Origin: Thermogemmata fonticola
Lineage (GTDB): Bacteria; Planctomycetota; Planctomycetia; Gemmatales; Gemmataceae
Reading direction: 5' to 3'
Length of the DNA: 64,000 bases
Assembly (NCBI RefSeq): GCF_013694095.1
Contig: NZ_JACEFB010000002.1
Span: 372,001 to 436,000 of the forward strand
A program made the translations under genes and the position numbers. Shown in pieces: positions 35,432 through 44,674 of the stretch. Numbering within the stretch: the stretch's first letter is position 1; each line of letters opens with the position of its first letter. Under the pieces are notes generated by a model. It was not told the DNA's origin and did no database searches. It worked only from the letters and a program-made list of their open reading frames with translations.

Positions 35432-38400
35432 GTGAAACGAACATCGCCGCCTCCTCCGGAGTCACAAGCATCACCTCCGGTTGCTGATACCCCTCCTCAA
35501 CAAGTGCCTACCGCTGTAGGATCGGATCGCCGTGCCGTTCCGGCAGCTTCGAGTCACCAGGGACCAAGGTGGTTTCACCTCGTCGATCATCTTTTGGTGG
35601 TGCTGGTGGTGGTGCTAGTTTTTTTCTTGGCTTCGTTTCCCGCTCGCAATTCCGATGTTTGGCTGCATTTGGCGTCGGGCAAGCGGATTCTAACCGGTGA
35701 GTATTTTCCAGGGGGTCATGATCCCTTCAGTTATTCTGCCGCCGATCGTGTTTGGGTGCACCATTGCTGGCTTTTTGACATCATAGCCTATCTGACTTAC
35801 TCCGTTCACCAATATGGGCTGGTACTTTTCAAGGCGGTGCTGATTACCGCGGCCTTTGGTTTGCTGCTGTTGTTGCGTCGTCCGGGGTTTGCCCTGTGGC
35901 CGTGGAGTGTATGCTTGGCCGTGGCGGCTTTGGCGGCAGCTCCTCAATTCGTGTTCCGTTCCAGCGTCGTTTCCCTGCTGTTTCTCAGCTTGACTCTCGT
36001 TCTGCTCTTACGGGGGAGTCCACTCCTCGCTCGCCCTTGGCGCTGGGTTGTAGCAGTGGCGGCGATCTTCTGGCTGTGGGCTATGTGTGATCAATGGTTT
36101 TTCCTCGGTCCTTTCGCGCTCTTATTGACCCTACTGGGAGAAACGATCCAACGGTATTGGCAGCAGAAGAAATCCTCGGCATCAGGGACCAATGCGTCTT
36201 CGGAAACCCCGGCGCTGCCAGCGGAAGAGGCCAACGATGCTCTGGGACCGCTCCCTCCTCGCCCCGCTTTGGTAAGAGCGTTGATTCTGGGAGTGGCGGC
36301 TTGTACCCTCACGCCGTTGCATGTGCGGATTTGGGAGCTACCGGTGGAATTGACCGGGGCGGCTGTCCAGGACCCCCGGCTGGAGCAGTTGTTTCTAGGA
36401 CCACTCGATCGCGTCTATTACAGTAGCCCCTCCTTCGGGAGAAACCTCAATGGCTTAGCTTACGCGATCTTACTGCTCGGCGGGGGTGCTCTGCTGGCTT
36501 TTGGGGTGGGCCGGTTGCAACTCGCTCATGTCGCTTTGTGGTTAGGCATGGCCGCCTTGAGTTTGCAGTCTCTCTCCGCGATTCCCTTTTTCGCCCTGGT
36601 GGCGGTGCCACTAATGGCGGCTCAACTCAACCAGTTATCGAACCGAGTACAATGGACCGGCTGGAACGAGGTGCGCTCCCGCTTGTTGTTTCTGGGCTCC
36701 GTGTTGGGCCGCTGGCTAAGTCTGGCCGCCTTGCTCCTCGCTTTGGCTTGTGCCTGGCCGGGTTGGTTGCATCCCGCACCGGGACATCCCTCGGCGCGCC
36801 GCCACGTGGGTTGGACCGTTGACCCCGACCCGGCTTTGGTTCGAGCTGCCCAACGCCTGCAACAGTGGCGGGAAGAGGGCAAGTTGCCTCCGGAAGCCCG
36901 CGGTTTCTTGGCTTCCCCGGAACTGGCCAACTACTGCGCCTGGTTTGCACCAGCGGAGAAGGTGTTCATTAACAGCCGCTACACCCACCACAAGCCGGAA
37001 TTGTCGGTGCTAGGCGCAGTCCGCGGAGCCTTGGGTTTGCACTTGCGGGGTGAATCGCCGGGCAGTGATGAATTGGTCCGCCAACTGGCCCCCTGGAAGG
37101 TGGAATACCTGGGAGTGCACTTTACGGTGATCGAATCCCGCCGCCAACCGGAATTGACTGCCCTCGTGCAGCAACTTCTTTGGCAAGATGAGGAGCATTT
37201 CTCCCTGTGGTACCTGGATGGCCGCACGACACTGGGCGGCTGGCGTGAACGGGCGGGGCGCGAACAACCTGCTTTTCACCAACTGAAGCTGAATGTCGTG
37301 GAGCTAGCCTTTGGCGAGAAGGTGCCCCGGCTTCCCCCCCTTGCCGTGCAGCCAATTCCCCCGCGCTTGGGATGGGAGGCGGACTTTGTGCGGTACCCGC
37401 GCTGGCCTTCGCCGGCCATCGATGAGGCACTAGGCTGGGCGCAATATAGCCGCCTTCTGGAAGTGCAACACCAACAACACCTGCTGGCGATCCAGATGAC
37501 TCTGCAAGCCGCGGACCACGTTCTGGGCGGCAGCGGTCTCCTTTTGCACGTGACGCCAACCTGGCCTGCCAGCGCGGAGCAACTGGCGGTTCCTTTCTTG
37601 GCTTTGCGAGCGGCCCGGCGTGCTCAGGCGGATGACCCGAATGACCCGGATTGCTATGCCGTTCTGGCTGAAGCCCTTTCTCTCCCCCGTCTGCCATTAT
37701 CCATCGATGAACGCAGCGTCGCACGGGTGACAGCTCTCAGGCAGTGCTTGGCCCGGATGCCGCCGCCCTCCGAGTACGCCTTTGGGATCTATCACGCTCA
37801 TCCGACCAAGATCGCGGCCCAATTGGCGAGTCTGTATCTGGGGGAACGCCAAGCAGCAGGGTACTTCACCGGCCTGCCGGTCAATCTGCCGGCGTTCCAT
37901 GTGCTTCGGCGGATCGGAGCTACGGGAGCAGCCATCATTCGCGGAGGACAAGTCGCGGAACGTTCTCCCACCGTCACCTTACTGCCGATGGACTTAGCGC
38001 GGGACGCCCTCCGCTTGGCCCAAAGCTATTTGGATCAAGATGAGCGGGCTTTCGGAGAGCAAACCCCCAAGATCGCGCAGGAACTGGCCGGATTTCTCAA
38101 ACAGGTCGAAGACGACACCCAACGTTTGGAAAATCTTTACGAGCGGGAAAAACTCCGCTTGCCTGCCCAAGGTCAAGTCGCGTTAGCACAGTTGGTTTTG
38201 GCCCTGCGCCACAATCTTGTGGGCGAGGCGTTACGACTGCTGGAAGATACACAATGGCAAACGTCAGCGGATTTGAAAGAGGCGGCAGCGGAAATCGAGT
38301 TTGCCCGCCTCGTGCTCTTGGTGGCGGTCGGACGCCTGGAAGATGCTGCTGCCCTTCTGGAAGCAGCGCCGAACCGTTACGAGGGAGTGGTTTCCTTGCG

Positions 38401-38911
38401 CGAGCCGGCCCGTTGGTTACGCTATCAAATGGCCGTCCTCACGGGTGACTACGAGGAAGCCGGCGCCATTCTCGAAGATTTCGCCGCCATGAATATCGGT
38501 CAGGATCCCCCTTTGCCGAAGCGTGGCGAAATCCTGGGGCAGTTTCCGGGCATTCCCTGGATTACTCGTCCCGATGGCCAGCCCTTTCCATATGGTCTCA
38601 TTGAAATGCAGGGTTTGACCGCCTGGCTGCGACCTCATCTGCTGGACAGACTGGTGCAGGGCCAATTGCTCAGTGCACTCCAGGCGCCATACGATCATTA
38701 TCGGCAACAGTTGATTCTGCGGCGTGTTTCGGATGCGGAGTATTTTTGGCGGCGGGGCTACTTGTATTTGGTCGAAGGGGATATACTTAGGGCGCGTCAA
38801 TGTCTGGAGCAGGCACGGCGTCCGGGTGTGCCGCAGTGGAATGTTCCGGAGTACAGCCAGACGACAGCCGACGAATACCGCCGCCTGCTAAAACGCATCC
38901 GGCATCCCTAG
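35432..38911 (+). CDS. Large polytopic membrane protein with long soluble C-terminal region
   Basis: A 1159-residue protein. After a Pro-rich N-terminus come about ten membrane helices up to about residue 450. The first loop reads NSDVWLHLASGKRILTGE followed by HDPFSYSAADRVWVHHCWLF, a pattern I know from many unannotated bacterial membrane proteins with a GT-C-like layout; the aspartates recall the D/E pair of GT-C glycosyltransferases (inference). The last 650 residues are helical and TPR-like in character (ARQCLEQARRPG at the end). GAGGAG precedes the GTG start. It is followed on the same strand by the amidohydrolase gene. Confidence 0.72.
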   Translation: MKRTSPPPPESQASPPVADTPPQQVPTAVGSDRRAVPAASSHQGPRWFHLVDHLLVVLVVVLVFFLASFPARNSDVWLHLASGKRILTGEYFPGGHDPFSYSAADRVWVHHCWLFDIIAYLTYSVHQYGLVLFKAVLITAAFGLLLLLRRPGFALWPWSVCLAVAALAAAPQFVFRSSVVSLLFLSLTLVLLLRGSPLLARPWRWVVAVAAIFWLWAMCDQWFFLGPFALLLTLLGETIQRYWQQKKSSASGTNASSETPALPAEEANDALGPLPPRPALVRALILGVAACTLTPLHVRIWELPVELTGAAVQDPRLEQLFLGPLDRVYYSSPSFGRNLNGLAYAILLLGGGALLAFGVGRLQLAHVALWLGMAALSLQSLSAIPFFALVAVPLMAAQLNQLSNRVQWTGWNEVRSRLLFLGSVLGRWLSLAALLLALACAWPGWLHPAPGHPSARRHVGWTVDPDPALVRAAQRLQQWREEGKLPPEARGFLASPELANYCAWFAPAEKVFINSRYTHHKPELSVLGAVRGALGLHLRGESPGSDELVRQLAPWKVEYLGVHFTVIESRRQPELTALVQQLLWQDEEHFSLWYLDGRTTLGGWRERAGREQPAFHQLKLNVVELAFGEKVPRLPPLAVQPIPPRLGWEADFVRYPRWPSPAIDEALGWAQYSRLLEVQHQQHLLAIQMTLQAADHVLGGSGLLLHVTPTWPASAEQLAVPFLALRAARRAQADDPNDPDCYAVLAEALSLPRLPLSIDERSVARVTALRQCLARMPPPSEYAFGIYHAHPTKIAAQLASLYLGERQAAGYFTGLPVNLPAFHVLRRIGATGAAIIRGGQVAERSPTVTLLPMDLARDALRLAQSYLDQDERAFGEQTPKIAQELAGFLKQVEDDTQRLENLYEREKLRLPAQGQVALAQLVLALRHNLVGEALRLLEDTQWQTSADLKEAAAEIEFARLVLLVAVGRLEDAAALLEAAPNRYEGVVSLREPARWLRYQMAVLTGDYEEAGAILEDFAAMNIGQDPPLPKRGEILGQFPGIPWITRPDGQPFPYGLIEMQGLTAWLRPHLLDRLVQGQLLSALQAPYDHYRQQLILRRVSDAEYFWRRGYLYLVEGDILRARQCLEQARRPGVPQWNVPEYSQTTADEYRRLLKRIRHP

Positions 38912-38980
38912 ACCGCAACGTCGCGGGTGCCCTTCGTTGGTCTCCGGAATCTCCTCTTTCTCACACGGAGGGTTATTCTC

Positions 38981-39904
38981 ATGCGCAGCTACTGGAAGGT
39001 CGCCGGCGTCCAAATGAATTGCCGCTTAGGCGACAAAGCCTTCAATGTCGCGGAAGTCTGCCGAAAGTTGCGGGAAGCTGCCCATGGCGGCGCCCATTTA
39101 GTCGTCTTTCCCGAATGTTGCCTGACTGGCTACGGCTTCGACTCGCGGGAAGCCATTCGCCAAGTCGCCGAGCCGCTCCCCGGACCGAGCACCGAGATCA
39201 TCGCGCGGGAGTGCCGCCGCCATCACGTCTGGGCGGTTGTAGGATTGTTTGAAAGCACGGAGCAAGGACAGCTTTTCAACGCCGCCGCTCTGATTGGCCC
39301 CGAAGGCTTCGCCGCTTCTTACCGTAAGATCCATCTGCCCTGTGTGGGTGCCGATCGCTTTACCGATCCTGGCGACCGCCCCTTTGCGGTCCACGATCTC
39401 GGCGGCTTGCGTTTGGGTATCAACATCTGTTTTGATGGCAGCTTTCCCGAATCGGCCCGCATCCTCACCCTGTTGGGAGCCGACCTGATCGTGCTGCCGA
39501 CCAATTGGGCCTCTAATGCCCGGCGGATGGCGGAGTTGGTCGCTTCGGCACGCGCCTGGGAAAATCACGTGTACTATTTGGCAGTCAATCGCGTCGGAGA
39601 TGAAGCGGGGTTCCATTACATCGGCCTCAGTTCCGCGGCGGATTATATGGGCAACCTGTTGTATTTCGCCCCGCCGGATGTGGAAGAGATTTTCACCATC
39701 GATGTCTATCCCGCCGAGGCCGCCAACAAACGTGTCGTCCATTGCCACGGCGTCTATGAAATTGATCGCGTCAATTGGCGACGGCCCGAAATGTACGCTC
39801 CGCTCGTTGAACCAATGAGCCTACCCTTTCGGGGCCACTATAACCTGGAACGGAAAGCCCCGGCTGGGCGAACAGCCTCCCCCCAACCGGCGGCTGTTTC
39901 CTGA
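38981..39904 (+). CDS. Carbon-nitrogen hydrolase (nitrilase superfamily amidohydrolase)
   Basis: A 307-residue enzyme with the superfamily Glu-Lys-Cys triad: Glu45 in VVFPECCLTG, Lys116 in YRKIHLP, and Cys150 in GINICFDGSFPES. Family members hydrolyse amides such as N-carbamoyl compounds, omega-amides or nitriles in the cytoplasm; the substrate cannot be fixed here. The ATG at 38981 has GGAGGG about 10 nt upstream; an upstream GTG (38927) would add 18 unrelated residues. Confidence 0.92.
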   Translation: MRSYWKVAGVQMNCRLGDKAFNVAEVCRKLREAAHGGAHLVVFPECCLTGYGFDSREAIRQVAEPLPGPSTEIIARECRRHHVWAVVGLFESTEQGQLFNAAALIGPEGFAASYRKIHLPCVGADRFTDPGDRPFAVHDLGGLRLGINICFDGSFPESARILTLLGADLIVLPTNWASNARRMAELVASARAWENHVYYLAVNRVGDEAGFHYIGLSSAADYMGNLLYFAPPDVEEIFTIDVYPAEAANKRVVHCHGVYEIDRVNWRRPEMYAPLVEPMSLPFRGHYNLERKAPAGRTASPQPAAVS

Positions 39905-40077
39905 AGCGTCGTCTCTGGCTTATCGGCAATCGATGGATTCTGCCCTTCGCTTGATAGCAAGGTTGCTTTTCTGTAAGGAACGTGTCTGCTCCTCCTCCGA
40001 TGGCCAGGGTTGCCTGGAACGGAGGAGATGGGAAGAACCGCTCGCTTCACGAGCTGCGCTGGTCCTCGTGGACCTGA

Positions 40078-40746
40078 TCAGGGATGGTCATCGATGCGCC
40101 GTTCACGGAGATACTTGATGCGGCAGCCTGCGGCGGCACTGGTTTCGGCCACGGGGACGGGTTGACCGGCGAGCACGGCTTCCACGGCATCAATCAGGTA
40201 CTGTCGCTGCGGTGTTCCAGGGGGTGCACGGTCATCGATGGCCCCAGTATAAACAATCCGCCGTTGGCGATCCAGCACGAAAACCTCCGGCGTGAAGACG
40301 GCACCATATTTGCGGGCAATCTGCTGGCTCGGATCATAAAGATAGGGGAAGTTGAAACCGCGTTTTTCCGCCCGCTGCCGCATGGCCGGCAAGGCATCTT
40401 CGCTCCCCGTGTTGACATTGATGGCCACGAGAGCGACCCGCGCTTTTTCCCCCTGCGTGTAGCGTTGGGCGAACGCTTTGAGTCGGTCCTCATAGGCCGC
40501 CGCGACTGGACAGCTATTGCAGGTGAACACCACCACGACCACCTCTTTGTCCTTCAAGTCGGCCAGAGCATGTTTGCGGCCATCGGTCCCTTCCAGGCCT
40601 TCCCAAGCGGGTGCGGCATCGCCGGGGGAAAGCACCTTGTTGTATTTCCCCGGTTTGTGGGCGCCGGACGCCGCTTCTGACGCCATCAGTGATACCGTTC
40701 CCCCAACGAGGGCGAGAAGTGACACCCAGGAGCGTGTTGCGAACAT
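40078..40746 (-). CDS. Exported redoxin / thioredoxin-like protein
   Basis: A 222-residue protein with a signal peptide and a thioredoxin fold. The active site reads FTCNSCPVA (Cys76, Cys79), followed by the cis-Pro loop FTPEVFVLD, as in the AhpC/TSA-redoxin branch common in planctomycetes. It probably acts in the periplasm in disulphide or peroxide chemistry. A C-terminal tail of about 35 residues (VAETSAAAGCRIKYLRE) includes a third Cys and is unusual. It is divergent from the small protein gene at 40880. Confidence 0.87.
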   Translation of the reverse strand: MFATRSWVSLLALVGGTVSLMASEAASGAHKPGKYNKVLSPGDAAPAWEGLEGTDGRKHALADLKDKEVVVVVFTCNSCPVAAAYEDRLKAFAQRYTQGEKARVALVAINVNTGSEDALPAMRQRAEKRGFNFPYLYDPSQQIARKYGAVFTPEVFVLDRQRRIVYTGAIDDRAPPGTPQRQYLIDAVEAVLAGQPVPVAETSAAAGCRIKYLRERRIDDHP

Positions 40747-40879
40747 CGTTCACCTCAATACATGCCAGGGGAGACACTCTGCGAACAGCATCGGGACAAC
40801 GGTGGCTACCTCCGACACGAGCTGTGTCACTGGCCTGGCGGACTAGTGATATAGAATACAAAGCAATAGGGAGATCGTG

Positions 40880-41338
40880 ATGTGGTACCGTGTTTTTGGC
40901 TTGTCGGATGTGGAAGTGTCGCCCGTGGCGCTTGCGGAACATCTCCATGCCACGGGATTGCCAGTAGAGCCGCATTTTCGTGGAGATGAGTGGGGGTGGA
41001 CGAGCGGGGAACTGCGTCTGCCAGGAGCAGGCACGCCCATTTATCTGAACCGCTATCTGACGACGGTAGATGACCTCCGCCATGACTTGAATGCCTACGC
41101 CGCCGAATTGGAGACCTGTGACTATCATCCCAACCATCGTCGCCTCATGGAACATGCCATTCAGACGCAGCAGTTGATTGTTCTCCGCCGTCCCGCCGAT
41201 GCGCCCGACGAAGCCGCAGTGCTAGCTACCTTGGAACGGGCTTGCCAGTTTCTAGCGGAACAGACGCAAGGCGTGTATCAGATCGATGGGCGCGGCTGGT
41301 TTGCAGCGAGCGGGGAGTTGTTGCTCCCTGAATACTAA
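40880..41338 (+). CDS. Conserved-looking hypothetical protein
   Basis: A 152-residue cytoplasmic protein, family not recognised. It has no signal peptide or membrane helix, and is rich in Glu/Leu/Arg with a regular pattern of helices and strands (LYLNRYLTTVDDLRHDL-like segment). AGGGAGA lies 6-12 nt before the ATG, and the GTG one codon earlier is less likely. Base composition matches the neighbours and the frame is clean, so it is probably real. Confidence 0.65.
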   Translation: MWYRVFGLSDVEVSPVALAEHLHATGLPVEPHFRGDEWGWTSGELRLPGAGTPIYLNRYLTTVDDLRHDLNAYAAELETCDYHPNHRRLMEHAIQTQQLIVLRRPADAPDEAAVLATLERACQFLAEQTQGVYQIDGRGWFAASGELLLPEY

Positions 41339-41419
41339 GCATGGCTGCTCGTTCTCGCTCGCGGGGAGCCACGTGCAGCTTCCAGTCGGGCTGCGGGTTG
41401 TGCCACGTCCAGAGGAAGG

Positions 41420-42697
41420 TCAATCCGCTGCTTCGTAATCCACAACATCGAGGAGGTGTCCCAGTTTATCCCGTTTCGTGGCCAGATAGTGGCGATTGTG
41501 AACCCCCGGCGGGATGAGGATCGGCACCCGCTCAACGATCCGTAAGCCATATCCTTCCAGGCCGATGACTTTCCGGGGATTGTTGGTGAGCAAGCGGATG
41601 TCCCGCACGCCCAGGTCATGGAGGATTTGCGCACCGATGCCGAAGTGCCGTAAGTCGGGGGCGAAGCCCAGGCGGCGGTTGGCTTCGACGGTGTCCAGTC
41701 CCTCCTCCTGTTGCAGCTTGTAGGCCCGGAGTTTGTTGAGCAGTCCGATGCCGCGCCCTTCCTGCCGCATGTAAACGATGACGCCCCGGCCAGCTTCGGC
41801 GATCTGCTTCATCGCCGATGTCAATTGCGCTCCGCAGTCGCATTTAGTCGAGTGTAGGGCATCCCCTGTGAGGCATTCACTGTGCATGCGGACCAGCACC
41901 GCTTCCTCCTGGACAGGAACGACGCCGGGAGCGGTTTCCCGTCCAATGCCGCCGAGGGTCAGCGCCAGATGCGGCTCCGGGTCCACCAAAGAGGAATAGA
42001 CAATCAGGTCGAAGATGGCGAATTCCGTGGGGAGTTGCAAGGCGATTTCCCGCTTAATGAGTTTTTCGCGCCGCCGGCGATATTCGATCAAATCGGCAAT
42101 GGTGCATAGCTTGAGGCGGTGGCGCTGGCAGAACTGCTGCAAGTCGGGGAGGCGGGCCATCGTACCATCTTCGTTGAGGATTTCGCAGATCACCGCCACC
42201 TCGCGTAGACCCGCCAGCCGGCACAGATCGACGCTGCCTTCAGTATGGCCAGCGCGGACGAGAACTCCGCCGGGCCGAGCAATCAGGCCGTCCATGTGGC
42301 CCTTATCGCGTACCAAGTCCTGCGGCCCGCTATGGGGATCGGCACACACCTGAATGGTGCGGCAGCGATCGTAAGCCGAAATGCCGGTCGTGATGCCGTG
42401 GCGAGCATCGAAATTGTGCGTGAACGGCGTAGCGGAAGGGTCCAGGTTTACGCCCGGCAGCAGCTCCAGACCCAGACGGTCAGCGTTCGCTTTGGACATC
42501 GCCACACAGAGCCGGCCGCAAGCATTGCGGATCATGAAGTTGACCGCCTGCGGGGTGACTTTCTCCGCCGCCATGACCAAGTCGCCTTCATTTTCCCGCT
42601 GCTCGTCATCGACAAGCACGATCATGCGTCCGGCTCGCAGTTCTTCGAGCGCCTCTTCGATCGTGGCAAAACCTGTACTGTGCGTCATAGATGGCAT
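41420..42697 (-). CDS. ribBA: Bifunctional riboflavin synthesis enzyme: DHBP synthase and GTP cyclohydrolase II
   Basis: Two-domain enzyme of 425 residues starting both branches of riboflavin synthesis. The N-terminal DHBP synthase has QRENEGDLVMAAE and HGITTGISAYDR, the metal and substrate loops. The C-terminal GTP cyclohydrolase II has HSECLTGDALHSTKCDCGAQL with the three zinc cysteines, then RQEGRGIGLLNKLRAY. I chose the ATG at 42697 (AAGGTT upstream); a second ATG three codons later is possible, and the frame extends 46 codons upstream without family character. No FMN riboswitch pattern was seen upstream. Confidence 0.95.
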   Translation of the reverse strand: MPSMTHSTGFATIEEALEELRAGRMIVLVDDEQRENEGDLVMAAEKVTPQAVNFMIRNACGRLCVAMSKANADRLGLELLPGVNLDPSATPFTHNFDARHGITTGISAYDRCRTIQVCADPHSGPQDLVRDKGHMDGLIARPGGVLVRAGHTEGSVDLCRLAGLREVAVICEILNEDGTMARLPDLQQFCQRHRLKLCTIADLIEYRRRREKLIKREIALQLPTEFAIFDLIVYSSLVDPEPHLALTLGGIGRETAPGVVPVQEEAVLVRMHSECLTGDALHSTKCDCGAQLTSAMKQIAEAGRGVIVYMRQEGRGIGLLNKLRAYKLQQEEGLDTVEANRRLGFAPDLRHFGIGAQILHDLGVRDIRLLTNNPRKVIGLEGYGLRIVERVPILIPPGVHNRHYLATKRDKLGHLLDVVDYEAAD

Positions 42698-42937
42698 CCC
42701 AAATAACCTTGGGAACGATAGAGCGGGTGGACAGGCCCACGGCGATCCCCCCTTGCTCCCATTGTAGGCGTGCCGCGGGGGGGCCAAGCGGTTCCGAGTA
42801 TCCTCAGACGAAGCGCGGAAGGCGATAGCGCCCACAAAACTGCCAGTAGCCCGGAAAAAGGGAGGGGCAGGGCAGGGCTACCTCTCTGGCAACGATTGTT
42901 TCGTGAACAATCGTGTTGCCGCGTAGAATGCCGACGA

Positions 42938-44446
42938 TTACGGTGCGTCGGGGATCGGCTCACCTGGCATGGCGCGGGTGGGCATGATCCGATACAGATC
43001 GCTTTCCAGGCGGGCAATGCGCCAGTGGAAATCTTGGGAGAGGAATTCTGTGGGCGAGGCGAAAGCTTCCTGGCCGGGACGGGCAGCTTCCCGCGCTTGT
43101 TGCAGTTGTTGCAGCAGGTTTGTATCCCGGCTGACCACGACCAAGCGCCCGCGGGCGGCAGCCATTGCCGCGGCACCGGCCCCAGGGAAGGGAAGCTCGC
43201 AGGGTACATGCACTTCCACGCGGTCGGGATACACCTGAAGGATGTCCTGAGTGTCCGGACTGTTACGCAGGCGCGATTGGGGCGGCAACAGTCCATAGCT
43301 TTGCCAAATGGTTCGGAAGAGCGTTTTTTGCTCGGGTGAAGGGATGCCCTCGTTCGGCAGGGTCAGAAACTTGTCCTGGAAGAACTGGGTCGATTCGGCG
43401 GTGATGAATGGGAGGGGACCGCTTGCTCCCCCGGCGAGAGCCTGCCGGGCTAATGTGTGGATCGCCTGCTGTTCCCAGAAGGCCGCCTGTTTCAGCGGTG
43501 CAATGGTGCGCTGGTAGAGATAATGTTGGACATGGGGTCCTTGGGAGCTGGCGGTGATGAATTGGCGGCCAAACTGTCCCCCGGAGACCTCCAGAGCGGC
43601 GAGCATGGCCCCGTAGCGGGTATATTGGACCTTGTCCCGGATGATAAAGCCATTGGCGGGAATGACCACGGCCCATTGCCGTCCAGCCGCGGCCTCCGCA
43701 GCGGTGGTCGGTTCGATTCCCTTGACTGGGATACTCAGGGGAAATACGCCTTCGGGACAAGTTAAGGTCGCGCCGAATTCGCACTCCACGCCCCACGGCC
43801 GGGAAGACCAGTTCCGCACGCTGGTGACCGTCACTTGACACTGACCCCGGTTGCGGTTGCACACGCGGACCAGATCACTTTGCCGGAACTGGGTGTACGG
43901 GTCCCGGAACTCGCTGCGTAGTTGCTGGGTGTTTTCCGGGCGCAGCCCGCTGCGTCGCCCAGGTTCCAACGTGCGGATGAAGGCCCGATTGAGGCTGACC
44001 TCGGCATCCCCCTCCGCGCTGGTCAACTGCCCCAGCCAGCGTTGGATTTCCGCCTCTCCATCCCGGCGGATCGAGTAGTCGATGGCAAAGAGATATGCGG
44101 CATAAACCAAGCCGCCGACCACGGCTACCCACCAGGACGCATTGACCAGATCTACACCGTAAAGCAGTCCGGTACGGGTGCCCTCGGAGTTCTGGATCAA
44201 TCGTCGGGCTGCGAAGCTGAGCACGATAGCAATCGCAGGCAGAACCAATAGCTCCGGCAGCACCAGCGGGCGGCGGGTAGTGAACGCCGTGTAGGCGGCA
44301 AACAGCAGGGTAAAAACGAAGGCCGCGGCCACTAAGGCTGCCGCCACCGCCATCCACGATACCGGGACATAATCCGAAGTGTCGGTGGTCGCCGGTAAAC
44401 TCGGCGTCGGAGTGGTGAGAGTGGTCGGCGGAGTCGGTGAGTCCAT
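42938..44446 (-). CDS. Membrane protein of unknown function, member of a three-gene run with an M16 protease
   Basis: A 502-residue protein. A Thr/Pro-rich N-terminus is followed by three hydrophobic segments (about 30-58, 62-80, 100-118), then about 380 polar residues. It shows CNRNRGQCQV and VECEFGATLTCPEG segments, hinting at a Cys-containing beta domain. Family not recognised. It lies downstream of the DUF1573-like membrane protein gene and the M16 protease on the same strand, so a joint envelope role is possible (inference). Confidence 0.68.
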   Translation of the reverse strand: MDSPTPPTTLTTPTPSLPATTDTSDYVPVSWMAVAAALVAAAFVFTLLFAAYTAFTTRRPLVLPELLVLPAIAIVLSFAARRLIQNSEGTRTGLLYGVDLVNASWWVAVVGGLVYAAYLFAIDYSIRRDGEAEIQRWLGQLTSAEGDAEVSLNRAFIRTLEPGRRSGLRPENTQQLRSEFRDPYTQFRQSDLVRVCNRNRGQCQVTVTSVRNWSSRPWGVECEFGATLTCPEGVFPLSIPVKGIEPTTAAEAAAGRQWAVVIPANGFIIRDKVQYTRYGAMLAALEVSGGQFGRQFITASSQGPHVQHYLYQRTIAPLKQAAFWEQQAIHTLARQALAGGASGPLPFITAESTQFFQDKFLTLPNEGIPSPEQKTLFRTIWQSYGLLPPQSRLRNSPDTQDILQVYPDRVEVHVPCELPFPGAGAAAMAAARGRLVVVSRDTNLLQQLQQAREAARPGQEAFASPTEFLSQDFHWRIARLESDLYRIMPTRAMPGEPIPDAP

Positions 44447-44674
44447 ATTCGTTTTACTCCTGTCGCTGGACAGCAGCTATCTTTTTCTCCATGGGCGGAT
44501 ATTCCCGCACAGGCAGGGTGGGTTGTTTGATTCTACGGTCAGGCTTGCTGTCCGGTTCAAGCAGGGGGGATTGATCCCACTTGTTCCAATCGAGCATACG
44601 CGGTCGAGCAGGCCACTAAAAGGCCTGACGATTTCAGCGTTGCTAGAGGAAACGTTCCCCTCAAAGCCTGCCTA

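Noticed and set aside
42698-42937. FMN riboswitch upstream of ribBA
   Set aside because: The conserved sequence blocks of the FMN element are not present on the minus strand leader.
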